A DNA stretch of 64,000 nt from Ectobius pallidus (lineage: Eukaryota > Arthropoda > Insecta > Blattodea > Ectobiidae): positions 36,088,766 through 36,152,765 of the forward strand of contig CAXKWD010000011.1 of the NCBI GenBank assembly GCA_964059195.1, given 5' to 3'. The notes beneath the pieces were generated by a model, which did no database searches, was not told the DNA's origin, and saw only the letters and a program-made list of their open reading frames with translations. Below, piece by piece: positions 37,026-48,699 of this stretch. Position 1 is the stretch's first letter, and every line of letters begins with the position of its first letter. Position numbers and translations under genes: made by a program.

Positions 37026-37312
37026 AAAGTTCGCCGCAGTGGATGAGTTAGTAGTGTGACTACCTACCACCCTGGCAGCCTGAGTTCGATTCCTGGCCGG
37101 GTTGGGGATTTTTCAGCGGTGGGAAATTTTCTTCCTGTGTTGAGTACTGGGTCTTGTATCCTTTCATTCTCTTATCCCGTGAGAGGCAATGGCTAATCTC
37201 TGCAGTATCACCCTTGCATGAATCACCATGGACAAGTCGTGGTCGTCATCCCATGGCTTCATCCCGGGTCTAGACCTGCCTTCAAGCAGGACACTCATTG
37301 TCATCATGCAAA
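37026..37312 (+). mobile_element. Full-length tRNA-derived SINE
   Basis: Head: CGCAGTGGATGAGTTAGTAG (A box) and CTGAGTTCGATTCCTGGCCG (B box). A body follows with GGTTGGGGATTTTTCAGCGG, GTGAGAGGCAATGGCTAATC and GGCTTCATCCCGGGTCTAGA, then an imperfect ATC-rich tail. Its 3' half recurs at 32648-32797. Confidence 0.85.
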
Positions 37313-38728
37313 AAATTAGCTGCTCATATGAACTGTAAGTGGGTGAACATGTGTTTTTGTTCCATAAGTAAACAGCAGTGGGCACATGTAAAGTTCGCTT
37401 GAGTAGCCCGCATGCTGGGTTCCAGTGACAGTAAAATGTGCAATAGAGGTAGGAGTTACCTTGTTACTCGCTGAATGTGTTTCACTAGATAAATTTACAT
37501 AATCACTTGTTCTTATCATCTCTATATTTTTAAACTATATAATCTGTAGAGACAATGAGGGGTTGCTTATGATTTTTAGTGTGTGTAGGTGTTATAGAAG
37601 TGTGACCACTCAATTTGCTTGATTAAAACAAATATATTTGCCATGCACAGCAAATCACAATACCAGTGCTTCAATAAACTTATTCTCAATGTTGACATTT
37701 ATTGTCCAGACAGAAGTCTGTAAGCGTTAGAACTCAGACTAACATGCTAAGTAATAACTCTGCTTGTCATTATAGGTCAAGGTAGGAAAGAAAAAGAAAG
37801 AAGGGGGAAAACTGATGTAAACAGCAGATTCAATCTGCTAATCCTAAAAATTTAAATAGGTCCTGATTCTTCACGGCAACTACCAGAATACAAGCATGTG
37901 TATCAGAGGAGGTATTATTCATTATTATAATATTATCCCTCCCATAGTGATACTGATAAGGACAGGGAGAGATAAGGCAAACTACACATAGACCTATACC
38001 TGAATCAGGAACACTGCGACATCTGATCTGAAGCGCATGCTAGATAAGGAAGCCTGCTACCCCCTCCTGCCTACAGCTGTGTGAGGATACTCAATATTTC
38101 AAATTCACGAGATTCACAATTAATTTTCACCCACTTACAGTTCGTACGAGCAGGTAATTTTTGGCATGTGTCTATGTGCAATGGAGACCTACTGATGTGC
38201 AAAATTTGAGGGTACGTTTCGGCATGACAACCCGTACGTTTCCCTTGTAAGATTAATTACATACAAGATATCTGAATGTAGAGAACGGTCTTTACGTTCA
38301 TTTTAACAAGTGTATTAAATTCTTAAATTACCAGGAAAGTATCACGTTATTCACACCCAGACAAGTTGATATTTTGATGACAGAATTGATGTGTTATAAG
38401 AAGGCCACATACTAGGAATTTCTGCCAGTGTACATAGCAAAACCCTAAAATTAAAGCCAGAATCATGAATGACACAAATCTAAGTAACCTTACTGCCATA
38501 TTCAGTTAGTAAGTAGTTTGATAAATGTCCTGCTTAGGCTATTCTATTGTCCTTTGGAAGGCCTGGCCAGTTAACTGCACTCAATTCTGTTAGAGGCTGA
38601 GTTGATCCAGGGCCATAGTGTCCTCGGAAGGAACCCATGCACTTCCGATTTGTAGTTCAGTGCCTCAATAAACTGCCCCACAGCATATCCTAGATCAATA
38701 ACTAGTACCATAATTTTCAAATCATTTA
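37313..38728. other. Unannotated DNA
   Basis: No gene or family recognised. Short open frames on the minus strand are not supported. Confidence 0.4.
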
Positions 38729-39851
38729 CAGTCAACCCTCGATATAATGCCCCTCTTTATAGTGCCACCCTCACACTGTTCCAATAAATGCAAGTGAACG
38801 GATCTTCTCCCATATAAAATACATAAGAGACCTCGTTACTGTGCCAATTCATTTAGTGCTAGTGAAATGAAGGTGGTAAGAACAATTCAGGGGAAAACTT
38901 TATTAGATAAGATACACAATACAGAAATTAGGGACAAATGCCAAATTCAGGACATAATTAAATTTACCAACGACATAAGAATATTTTGGAAAGAACACTT
39001 TGATAGAATGGAAAACAATCACCTAGCAAAAAAGGCTCAAGAAAGCAGACCAGACGGAAAAAGATTAAGAGGAAGACCTGCTATGAGATGGAAAGACAGT
39101 ACATATGATTCATCTCAGGAATAAAGGGGAAATAAACAGGATGCCATCCTACATCACAAGAATAATAATAAGAAGAATATAAGACACGATTTTTACAAAA
39201 TATAGCTTGCAGTTATTTCTTTTCAGTTGCAGAATTCTTTTAAAACAGGTGTGAATGTTAGGAACATTACTGAAGAAACATACTGTACATAGTGTGTAGT
39301 CAACTCGCATCATTTTCAAATACTGTACTGTATTTCCAAGAAGTGAGTGTTCGCCTGCCACTAACTGTAACTGTAGTGGGGTGCAATGAGGAAGCTTTGT
39401 TAAGAACTTGGACAGACAGCCTGCTTGAGGGTGGAGCAGGTAGCAAGAGCCCTTCATATTACAATGAGACATTCCAAACTTTCACTACGTTCAGTCCATT
39501 CAGCTGTTCAACACTACACTACAGTTAAGTTTTTTACAAGGACTAAAGGTACTATACTGTAATCATAATCATTTACATGGACCCACATGATTTTCAACCC
39601 CTTTGTGTACTGTAGCACTGGACATACACTGTAATAAAATGAGTTACGGTACAGTACAATGTATATATTTGTGCTAAAGTTCTCTTTTTGCCTTTTATTG
39701 AAGTTTTCCTTCATAATAAGTACAGTAAATTAATACAGCAATGTATTAAGACATTTTTATTTTAAAAATTAAATTTCGTTTCAGTGCCACGCTTGCTTTG
39801 TGCCACTAAATGTTAGAGAATGGATGGTGGCGCTATATCGAGGGTTGACTG
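38729..39851. mobile_element. Tigger/pogo-type non-autonomous DNA transposon
   Basis: Inverted termini CAGTCAACCCTCGATATA and TATATCGAGGGTTGACTG (18 bp perfect, with further imperfect pairing around GTGCCAC) are flanked by TA at 38727-38728 and 39852-39853. TA duplication and CAG-starting ends fit the pogo/Tigger branch of Tc1/mariner. The 1,123-bp element encodes no transposase. It contains a foreign non-LTR fragment at 38867-39180. Confidence 0.9.
38867..39180 (+). mobile_element. Non-LTR retrotransposon 3' fragment inside the Tigger element
   Basis: The plus frame reads RTIQGKTLLDKIHNTEIRDK, then KFTNDIRIFWKEHFDRMENN, then RPDGKRLRGRPAMRWKD. This is the C-terminal region of an insect endonuclease/RT ORF of a family related to, but distinct from, that at 985 and 15838. 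A stop codon and an AATAATAATAAGAAGAA-like tail (39160-39177) follow. It was probably inserted by retrotransposition into the DNA transposon. Confidence 0.8.
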
Positions 39852-40129
39852 TATATGCAAAATTCATAGATGTGGTCTTTTCTTCTTTTTTAACAAATCT
39901 ATTCTGTTTCTCACATTCTAATGTAAGTTTGGGCATAAAGCATACTTTCCTTGTTAATGAAGTTATTTAATTTTAAGGACACTTCCATTTTAAAAGAATA
40001 ATCATTCTGAACAAAATACATACAAAAGTATGTATATAAAATGCTGTTGTGCCCACAAAATAGTTTTCTTTCTAAAGGTAATTCATTAACTACCTTCGTA
40101 GTAAATAACACTCAATTCATTACATCTGT

Positions 40130-40245
40130 AATACAGAGATCATCTGAAAACTTCTGGAATATTTCTTACCACTTCTGTTGCGAAGTGACTTTGCTGAGCA
40201 ATTATCACTAGAGGGTTAACGAGTCCTCCATCTCTATAAATCATC
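40130..40245 (-). other. Open stretch of unknown origin with a donor-like site
   Basis: The minus strand encodes DGGLVNPLVIIAQQSHFATE followed by VVRNIPEVFR and a stop. GTAAGA directly after GAAGTG looks like a splice donor. It reads like protein but I do not recognise the family. Its phase does not fit the last located EDEM1 exon. It could be an exon of an unrecognised transcript or a transposon fragment. Confidence 0.25.
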
Positions 40246-41559
40246 AATGATTTAAAAATTACATCACCTCATGAATACAATACTATTCACAGGAACATTC
40301 AGACCGACAATGTATTGTCTATACACAACAGTCATTCAAGGCAATCACACATACGTACATTAATTGTTCTAACCATGGTTGAAATAGCCACTAGCTAACC
40401 AATGGCATTAATTGAAATCAGTCCAATAGTCTTCTAGGTCAAAAGTGTTGGCAATTTGAGCAAGGTAGTGGCTTTTCAAGGGCAGATAATATTTCCGCTC
40501 TGCATGCACTGCATCACACTAGAGGCAACAAAGAAAAGTTCAGTTAGGATCTTCCTAGTGTTGAGTATGCATACTTTTCAAGAGAATGGCAGCTTAAAAA
40601 TCTAAGGCAAAAACAACTCAGATAAGCGAGAAAGTTGTCAATTCTATGTAAAAATCATGGCACCTAGTCGCAAAGGCCAGGGTTATTAAATTGTCCAGAT
40701 TTTTTGTTTTGTTGTTGTTTTTCTGTTTCTTTTCATCTCCATTTTAATAGATCTTTATAAAATGATTTACAAACTTTATTTGGCTTAAAGCACACACACT
40801 GGTGTTACAATATTTTATAAATAAAGATACTATTGTTCAAGATTTATAAGTGCTTTTTGTCGCATATAATTCCTTCTTTTTTATATATACAAACAACCAG
40901 TAGAATTTAAAATTACAGTAAAATAAAATAAACTTATAAACACCTTTCTACATAATTAAGACTCTGACTAACTTGTTATTGGTAAACTCTAAGCCTGTAC
41001 ATTTCTGAAACGTACGTGCCAAGTTTCAATACCCAAGTGACTTGTCAAAATTAAAATGGCTTCAATAATTAGTATAATTTTTACGCTATTTGCAAATTCA
41101 TATACATATAAGTAAACACTAACTTTTTCAGGATCCTGAATGGACACTCCAAATCTAAACTGTACCGGTACTCAAATGAGATCACTAAAACTGACCCAAT
41201 CATGTTTTGTTTCTGAATGTTCTATTTATACAAACAGTTAAATTTGATCCAAACCGGTTTAGTTTGTTTATGTGCTTTATTTATACATATAGTTTACATT
41301 ACAAAATGGAAAGAATGTTGAAGAAATCTTTTTAATTTGACTTTACATGACTGTATTTTATTCACTATTGCAACATCCAATAAAATCATACAATTGTGTT
41401 GAATTAAAAAATAATAATTTTGACCAGAAACACTTTAAAGTCATAGAATGTACTGGAAAGAAGTAAAGTAATTAGAGACTTCAGTGGATGTTACTTTTTG
41501 CAGACATGGTCAATAAAGAATAACACATACATGTTGATATTCTAAAAACATTATCATGT
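40246..41559. other. Unannotated AT-rich DNA
   Basis: No gene or repeat recognised. Confidence 0.4.
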
Positions 41560-41674
41560 ATACCGGTATGTTAATCATAACCATAATCATAATCTTTATT
41601 CGCCATTAAGCTTTCTGAAGCAATAGGCTTCGTCAAGTAGTTCTATGTACAAATGTATTTACAATAGTTAAAAA

Positions 41675-41728
<54 letters not shown>

Positions 41729-41884
41729 CATCATCATCTAAAACTAGGAGATGCTCATTTAAAATTACATAAATTCAGAAACCCGAATATCACATTCCTA
41801 TTGCTCTTGTGGTGAGTAAAAAGCTTGTAATTTGAACCACTTTTTTACTCCCCATTTTATGTTGTCTTTCACATGCATGTACAG
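41560..41884 (-). mobile_element. Non-LTR (jockey-like) 3' end
   Basis: On the minus strand, (ATT)n/(ATG)n tract DNA is followed by ACTACTTGACGAAGCCTATT, GCTTCAGAAAGCTTAATGGC and GAATAAAGATTATGATTATG. The repeated TTATGA tail and the polyadenylation-like AATAAA mark a retrotransposon 3' end. Together with the RT fragment at 42590-42840 it probably belongs to one element split by the palindrome. Confidence 0.6.
41683..41739. repeat. (AAT)n / (ATC)n microsatellite
   Basis: Long AAT array ending in ATC units, seen directly. Confidence 0.95.
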
Positions 41885-41889
41885 TGTAT

Positions 41890-42580
41890 TTCACGTACGA
41901 GTTGCCCAATCATGCGGGTTTCTGCGTTGTGGCTGCCATAGCTCTAACTCCCAAGAGACTGGGTGAAATATCTAGGCAAATAAAGCCGCCAACAATCTGA
42001 TAATTCAGGTTATCACAATTACAGTTAAAATTACAATGAAAATAACCACACACCTCATCACAAGAGATGTTGAAAATGTCCTCCTCTTGCATCCACACAA
42101 TAATGGTACATTTTTAGGAAATTTTCTTTCATGCGCGTAAGTTCAGCTTCTGAAACAGAGTTCATTTCTCTTGTGAAATTGTCTTTTGTTCTTCTAATGT
42201 ATGGGGGTTTGACCTATACTCTTTATTTTTAAAGTTTCCACATAAATAATATTCACATACTGTTAGAAGAACTTAAAGACAATATCACAAGATTAACACT
42301 ATCCAGGAAGCCGAATTTATGTACGTGAAAGAAAATTTCTTAAAAAGGTGCGCCATTGTTGTGTGGATGCAAGAGGAGGACATTTCCAACATCTCTTGTG
42401 ATGAGGTATGTGGTTATTTTCATTGTAATTTTAACTGCAATTGTGAGAACCTGAATCATTACATCATTGGCAGCTTTATTTGTGTAGGTATTTCACCCGA
42501 TCGCTCAGGAGTTAGAGCTGTGGCTGCCGCAACACAGAAACCCGCGTCATTGGCCAACTCGTACGTGAAACACATGGTAT
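41890..42580. repeat. ~0.7-kb imperfect palindrome (foldback)
   Basis: The arm 41890-42210 and the inverse of 42253-42580 match across their length at roughly 85% by eye. Shared blocks are TTTCACGTACGAGTTG, CACAAGAGATGTTG(A/G)AAATG, GTCCTCCTCTTGCATCCACA and, nearer the centre, TCTTGTGA(A/T)ATTGTCTTT and TTCTTCTAA. The central loop is only ~40 bp. Frames on opposite arms (41910-42098 minus and 42319-42582 plus) encode the same peptide, WMQEEDI(F/S)NISCDEVCGY, which follows from the symmetry. No transposase recognised. Confidence 0.85.
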
Positions 42581-42589
42581 AAGGAAGGT

Positions 42590-42840
42590 AATGTCATTGT
42601 TTTATAATTTACAAAACTGGGCTTGCATGTTGTCTGTTGTTCTAAACCTAACATCAGTTTAATGGCTTTCTTTTGCCAAATGAAGACTTTTTTAAAGTAG
42701 TTCAGTTTCCCCAGTCTAATCCTGTACAGAAGGTGTGGATGAGAGAAGGCATAGTATGACATAATTAATATGTCTTGGCTTATACATTTTCTTAATTTTC
42801 TTAATATATACCACATTCTTGCTAGTTTTTTGTTGATCAA
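42590..42840 (-). pseudogene. Jockey-like reverse transcriptase C-terminal fragment
   Basis: The minus frame reads INKKLARMWYILRKLRKCIS, then MSYYAFSHPHLLYRIRLGKL, then FIWQKKAIKLMLGLEQQTTC. This is the thumb/C-terminal region of jockey-clade RT proteins, just after the polymerase core. The reading frame stops where the palindrome begins. The endonuclease and RT active site are missing. Confidence 0.85.
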
Positions 42841-44501
42841 CTGTTCAAAATTTTACAGTAAAATACAAGTGTAACTACTTTGAGATAAAAGTTCTAAAAT
42901 TTAGTGTACCTACTGTAGCGATTATAAATTGAACTTGATGCTAATACAGTTGCTCAGTATCAATTTTCAGTGCCTATTTAATATTGTTGTTATTATTATA
43001 TCTTATTAGAGGGTTGCTCTTGTAATTAGTTCTCATGTCAGTAGATTTTTCTAGCCGTCATTTAACATGGTACATTCTGTAATGCTATTTCACATAAGTT
43101 TTGGTCATGTTCTCTCACCCCCACCTTGCTGGCACGGTTGAAGTTCGGAGAAATATTGGTTAGTTTTGTACAGGTCTCCACCTTGAGACAAGTGGAGTGT
43201 ATGACTGTGTCATGGAAGGACCTTCGTCAAGTGGAGTAAACGTTATGTATACCTGACTTCTTCATCTTGGCAGTAATTTACAATATAAGAGTTTGACATT
43301 GTTTTCTCGGCTAAGCATAGTTATTTCACTGGTGTATATTCATGAATAATCTGTGATGTATAGAGTACTGTGTATTATACTTAGCCAAGTTGGTTTAGCT
43401 TTTGCCTTGCTACTATCAAGGTTAATAGGGATGTAAGCACTAGCATTGTTAATAAATTTTAATACGGTTAATCCATACTTATTTCATTTACGTCATTTTG
43501 TACATTTGGTCCATATAAGGCAATGTTTGTTATTTTGACTGCTCCACTTGTACGAAAAACTTTCCATAGCTTCCCCGGGCTTTTGTGAAAAATGTGTGTG
43601 TATGCATAAATGCAGTCTTACATATTAAAATTCTATTGTAGGTAATTAAATTTAAATGGGGCTGTAAATCAAACGGAATATATAATTAATTATACATACA
43701 TACATACATACATGCAAATATTCAATTGAAATTTTGGTTGAAATAATAGAACCCTGGATGTACATAATTTAATTAACTAACATTAACCTAAGAGTTACCG
43801 TATATTATATTAACTGTTAACAGAATCATATTATGTTAAGTGTTAACTGAAATTTTACGTAGTTTTAAACAAGGATAATTATAATCTTACCAACTAGTAT
43901 TGGCTTTAAAAACATTTATGGTCATGTATTATTTATTAATTTGTACAACTGACTTATGATACCAAAATACAGTGTGTTAAAGAAAACCATGTGTGCCTAT
44001 TTATTAATATCATTGTGAACCTCTTGATCTATTCTAATTAAACACTCTTCCCGCAGTATGGCAAATAGGCCTATAATTTATAACCCTAAATAAGTTACAT
44101 TAGTCTCCTCTGCTGAAGTGCAATATGCTTTATTTGTAGTGAATATATTCTAGAGTTAAACTAAGGATTGAAATTGATTATTAATTAGTTTATTTCAAAC
44201 AAATTAAAAAGCATTAAAACTAATGTAACATGGAATTACTCGACCGTCTAGGGTTTGATATATTACATGAAATCAACAAGCTAAATGTATCTAGCAGTAA
44301 AGGATACAGGAAAAAATATAACCTGACAGAGAGGAAGAAACCATACATGGTAAAGATAGCAAGGAGATAAACTGTACACTTTATATTTCTTCAAGGTGTA
44401 CCTCATCACATCTTTCAGATGTTTTCAGGAGAGTAAAGGTACATCATGTTAAATCTTAATGTTTCAGAATGTATTTCATATTAGGGCAAGAATATACTTA
44501 C
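42841..44501. other. Unannotated AT-rich DNA, probably EDEM1-type intron
   Basis: Downstream (minus-strand sense) of the last located EDEM1 exon. A 46-codon plus-strand frame from an ATG at 44230 is seen but unsupported. A (CATA)n run lies at about 43693-43712. Confidence 0.35.
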
Positions 44502-44693
44502 TGTATAATTATACTTAAAAGGCACAGCATCTGGTTGGATTCGCACTCGCCTAGTAATAACTCGTCTTCTCATTATATCAATATTTTCCCATGTTTTTGT
44601 ACGGAATTTTTCATCAATTGAGAAGAGATGTCCCTCAGTGCTGAACACATATTTATGGAAGTGTTTGTTAACATGATTATCCTTATCGAACAA
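44502..44693 (-). CDS. EDEM1: EDEM1-like ER mannosidase, exon e (most 3' found)
   Basis: Sixty-four codons between an acceptor (CAG|TTGTTC at 44693) and a donor (ACA|GTAAGT at 44502), phase 0 at both ends. It encodes LFDKDNHVNKHFHKYVFSTE followed by GHLFSIDEKF and a basic stretch. The FSTEGH motif holds the Thr that binds the catalytic calcium in family GH47. The variable tail after it is typical of EDEM1, while EDEM2/3 have other residues here. It joins in frame to the exon at 47221-47391 (KYLYL|LFDKD). At least one further C-terminal exon must exist but was not found. Confidence 0.93.
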
Positions 44694-45210
44694 CTGAAAA
44701 ATGTAAAATCCTTTAAATATTACACACAGATCATAAAGTATACAATGATAATTCTGTTTCTTTTATTTCCTAAAGTCAAACTTCATTTTAAATAATTGTA
44801 GGCTGAAAAAATTATCCTGGAGTGGAATAATTTTTCCCCATTTTAGTCTGAATGAAGGCAGAAAACAGACAAGCTCACAGTTTGGAAACATTTCCTTCTA
44901 TTGCAGTGATAAAGGGTCTGATCCTGTAAACTACATATATGCTAGAGTTGCCATATTTTCTCCTACAAGTCTGCGAATTCTGGTTGGTACAGGACCATTA
45001 ATGTCATGAATAGATGGCAACATAGCGATCAATAGCTAAGTCATTCCTTTCTCTAGCTAAACCCTCTTAACCCTAGAATACAAACCCTATTAATTGAATA
45101 CACCAACACAGCCTCGTAAAATTTACTACTGCTTATTTTGTTCATAAAACAATAGAATCAATTGAAAGAACAATGCAAATAGCATAACCAAAGAATATTC
45201 TCTCAAAGTA

Positions 45211-45915
45211 AAATGAGGCATGTTTCAAAGTAAGTACCCATATTTTTTTTAAAAATAACAGAACGTTATTTTCCAAATATTTTATCATCATTCATTACCG
45301 TACATCTTACACTACTTCTCCACACAGTCACCTCCGTTATTCATGCACTTGTCATAACGGGAAACCAGTTTTTGTATGCCATCGTCAAAGAATGATGCTG
45401 CCTGCGATGAAAGCCAAGTCTGCACTTCTTGTTTCACATCATCATTGAAATGTTTTCCAACAAGGAATTTCTTCAGATGAAGAGACAGATGAAAATTGCT
45501 TGGTGCCAAATCCGGACTGTAGGGAGGGTGGTTCAGTTGTTCTCAACCAAATGATGAAATCAGATCTTGAACATATTCACAACCTTCATTAAACTGTCTA
45601 ACCCACTTCCTCACCATTCCATCGCTCATTGTTGATTCCCCATAAACCTTACAGAATTGCAAATGAATGTTTGCTGCCATAACATTTCTTGCATTCAGAA
45701 AACAAATCACTGATCTGACTTCACAGTCGGTGGGGCTTTGATTGTTTTGAACATTTTGAAATGCTCTAACAATAGGAAAACACAAAGTGATGATCGCTCA
45801 CATTGCGTCTGACTTCCTAATGAATGGAGTAAGTGATCGCACATGTTCAAAATATCTACTACAATGCTGCAGTGGCAAAATATTTGAACAGTACTTACTT
45901 TAAAAACATGCTTCG
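45211..45915 (-). mobile_element. Internally deleted mariner transposon
   Basis: Inverted ends around GGCATGTTTCAAAGTAAGTA (left) and GCATGTTTTTAAAGTAAGTA (right, inverted) are flanked by TA. Two transposase parts remain on the minus strand. The N-terminal helix-turn-helix region (45543-45785) has DCEVRSVICFLNARNV and MSDGMVRKWVRQFNEG. The C-terminal region (45312-45509) has APSNFHLSLHLKKFLVGKHF and LVSRYDKCMNNGGDCVEK. Most of the DD34D catalytic core between them is deleted. The exact ends are uncertain by a few bases. Confidence 0.88.
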
Positions 45916-46249
45916 TATCTTTATTTTTACATTTTATCTTGGCTCACCTACAGCAGTTGGTGCAGGTATTAGTTTGATGCTCTTTGCAGTATGCTGGGCA
46001 ACATTCTTTGCAGTATGTTATCATTCACCTTTTTCTTAGAAGGGCAGAAGTGACAAACAGTTCTCTTTCCAGTGGTATGTCAATCTTGCCTTTGTGAAGG
46101 GGATGCATGTTCTATTATCACACATATTTATTGACTTTATATTATAGCTTGAATTAGTATGTGTAATTGCACTAACCTTGTGTAGTTTTGGATCATAAAT
46201 CTTCGTAAAGATAGGTATATGCATATGCATTCATGAACCAAAGATTATT

Positions 46250-46400
46250 GTCTCTGTTGGATATTATATGATAACGTTATAGGAGAAAAATTCCTCTGAC
46301 ACTGGGACTTGAACACAGGACATTTGGCTATCTGTGCCAATGCTCTACCAACTGAGCTAAGCCACTTCACAGCGCCAGATGGAACATCTCTCCTATGACT
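46250..46400 (-). mobile_element. tRNA-derived SINE with near-intact tRNA head
   Basis: The minus strand reads GTGGCTTAGCTCAGTTGGTA then GAGCA (perfect A box and D arm), TTGGC-ACAGATA-GCCAA (perfect anticodon stem, but C instead of U at the position before the anticodon), and CTGTGTTCAAGTCCCAG (B box / T arm). The acceptor stem does not pair, so this is a SINE or tRNA pseudogene rather than a working tRNA. Confidence 0.75.
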
Positions 46401-46829
46401 GATTGACTACCTCACTGACAGACAAGTTACGTCATATGCAGTAAAATTATGATGTAACACTCGATAACGCTGAATTAAACAATGGAATTTCAACAATGCA
46501 ATCTCCCTAACCAACCTCTTTGAAAAAATAAAGAAGTCTGGCGCAAATAACAATAAGAGATAAAGCAATGTTGCCAATCGTGCAGCATAAAAATGACGAG
46601 GCTTTGTGACCTAGGATTAATTACCTCTTTCAAAGGGCTAACATAACGTGACTGGAGGGGAAGGTTAACACTAGATAAGATATGGAAGGAATCCCTTTTG
46701 AGAGACCAACTCAATGCTTCTCCTCCACCTAGAAACCAACAACTTCATAGGACTATGGAAAAGAAGATATGGCTTAGATGGAAAGTAAATTCCAATCCTG
46801 CATTCTTCTTTGCAAGTGGAGAACACCCT

Positions 46830-46925
46830 AAAAAACCCACATTCCGACTGTTCGGACTATGGGAATGGAACTCGTGACCTCCTGAATGTGAACTACACAC
46901 TTGACCACCTCATTCAATTTATGAA
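46830..46925 (-). mobile_element. Weak SINE fragment
   Basis: Minus strand GAGGTCACGAGTTCCATTCC resembles a B box preceded by tRNA-like spacing. The A box is not clear. Confidence 0.3.
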
Positions 46926-47220
46926 AATAGAAGTCAGCAAATGTGTCCTCTTCCTTGGATCCATTCTTCTCTTTAACATTTAGCTATTTTATCTCACATT
47001 TAGTTGGACTTTAAAACCAATACTAATGGGGGAAGAAACAAATCTAAATATGAATATATTTAGATAAGACATGGAGGGACACCCTCATGTGTGATCAGCA
47101 TGATGTACTGAATTTACATCATTTTTTTTTTTTCCTTCCTTCGTATTTACTCAAATGTTTTATCCTTTCTAACAAGACACCACACAGCAAAAATATTTTA
47201 AGAATGAATAAGATTCTTAC

Positions 47221-47391
47221 CAGATAAAGGTATTTGCAGGTTTCACTCAGGAAAAAGCTTTCCATGCGGTCTTCTAAGCTCATATCTTCAACGCTGTGTA
47301 CAGTCGCATAGCCACATGGAGCTCGGGTGAGGTTATTTAGGCTGTGAAGGATGTCCATTCCAACATGCAAGTAAAATGGATTCTTTGTGGC
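47221..47391 (-). CDS. EDEM1: EDEM1-like ER mannosidase, exon d
   Basis: Fifty-seven codons, phase 0, from acceptor ACAG|GCCACA (47391) to donor CTG|GTAAGA (47221). It encodes [20 protein letters not shown], then [11 protein letters not shown], then [19 protein letters not shown]. The [12 protein letters not shown] block is a hallmark of family GH47 and holds an acidic active-site residue (the Glu of SETCKY). It joins in frame with exon c (LLYQ|ATKNPF) and exon e. EDEM1 trims mannose from misfolded glycoproteins in the ER and passes them to degradation; that role comes from the family, not from this sequence. Confidence 0.97.
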
Positions 47392-48258
47392 CTGTAAATA
47401 AGACATACACTTTAGGTTGCAATCATATTGGGTTTGATTTGGTCTGATTTAGTCCATACAGTACATAATAGAGGAGTGGAAGTTGCAAAGGTTCTAAGAA
47501 CCTTTTAGAAAACTGTACAGGAGAGTGGAAAGACTCTCACATTTATGTACTGTGTCTGCAGCACTCATCATTTGTTCATGGGTATAGCAACTACTGTAAC
47601 AACGAACAGCATACAGAACTTACATGGGTAATTCTAAAACCAGATGGTGCCCCCCGAAAAAAAGCCACTCCTCAATTATGTTCTGAGACATCAAAAAATA
47701 ACAAATAAGAATATTTATTTATAAGTATAATAAATGTGCATAATGCTGATTTATTAAATATTTACAGCATAATATATTAAGAAAATATAATTGTAATACG
47801 TTAAAAGCAATGAAATTACAAATTTGCTGAGTTATTCTGTTCTATGTGTAATAATATGTATAATGCACACAATTAAAAATAAAATAAGGTATGTCTTTTT
47901 GTTAATTAAGTGAGATGGTTGACATCTAAACACTTTAGACTTCACTTTTACTTACATTTTTGCAGAATGTACATTTCATGGGCTCTGCCCACATTTTCAA
48001 CTGCTAGTCAACTGTCAAAACCTTGCTTGGAGAATACTGATGTGCCCTCTGGTGTAGTTTCTATGAACTTCTAGATCAAGTTTTCCGCTTGCGGTATTTC
48101 AAAATTCATTAACCTATCTTCAAACTTCTCTATATAAACCATTTCCCAAACTTCCAGATCTTTATGGTTATTTACTGACTTCAATAATTTACTGACTTCC
48201 ATTTCTACATTTCTAATTATCAGAAATCAACTGAATGAAAGTATTTAGACCTACAAAC
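47392..48258 (-). other. EDEM1-like intron
   Basis: An 867-bp AT-rich intron between exons d and c. No repeat recognised. Confidence 0.8.
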
Positions 48259-48429
48259 CTGGTAAAGCAGGTACGTGGATTCTACCAATTCTGGACGGAG
48301 AGGGTAAAAGGCCACATCAGCGGTGAGTCTCTTCCAATTAAAACGTTCTGGTAAAACACCATATCTCTTCCAGATGGCATAGTAGAGGGCATGAGCGCAG
48401 ATAGCTTCTTCGATGTCACCAGAAAGAAC
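48259..48429 (-). CDS. EDEM1: EDEM1-like ER mannosidase, exon c
   Basis: Fifty-seven codons, phase 0, from acceptor TTCAG|GTTCTT (48429) to donor CAG|GTTTGT (48259). It encodes [20 protein letters not shown], then [12 protein letters not shown], then [17 protein letters not shown]. The PLRPELVES motif is the GH47 signature containing catalytic-site glutamates. Every residue of the motif is intact, so nothing suggests a dead enzyme. The frame is open upstream of the acceptor but has no family match there, which supports the splice call. Confidence 0.97.
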
Positions 48430-48699
48430 CTGAAGATACAACAAAGAGCATAGTAACATGACTCCCTGTCCAGGGTGGCTTTGGAGAAAGCTATCTACAG
48501 AAATGTAAGAGGTTGTTTTGATTTTAGAATATGCAACTAAGAGGTTGTAGTGATAAAGTCTTACTGACAGAGGAATGTTATCGTCAGATAATTGCTGCAG
48601 CTGAGCTGTCTTCATCTTTTTGACAAGAAGTCATCCAGGTCACTTTGTGCACTCTGTATTGATTTAGATCATGATCACTGTTTTCTATGTGATCCTCCT

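Larger units (their letters stand above)
44694..47220 (-). other. EDEM1-like intron carrying mariner and SINE copies
   Basis: A 2.5-kb intron between exons e and d, containing a deleted mariner (45211-45915), a SINE (46250-46400) and a weak SINE fragment (46830-46925). Confidence 0.8.

Noticed and set aside
46295..46380. Possible tRNA gene (good D arm and anticodon stem)
   Set aside because: The acceptor stem does not pair and the base before the anticodon is C instead of U, so it is better called a SINE head.
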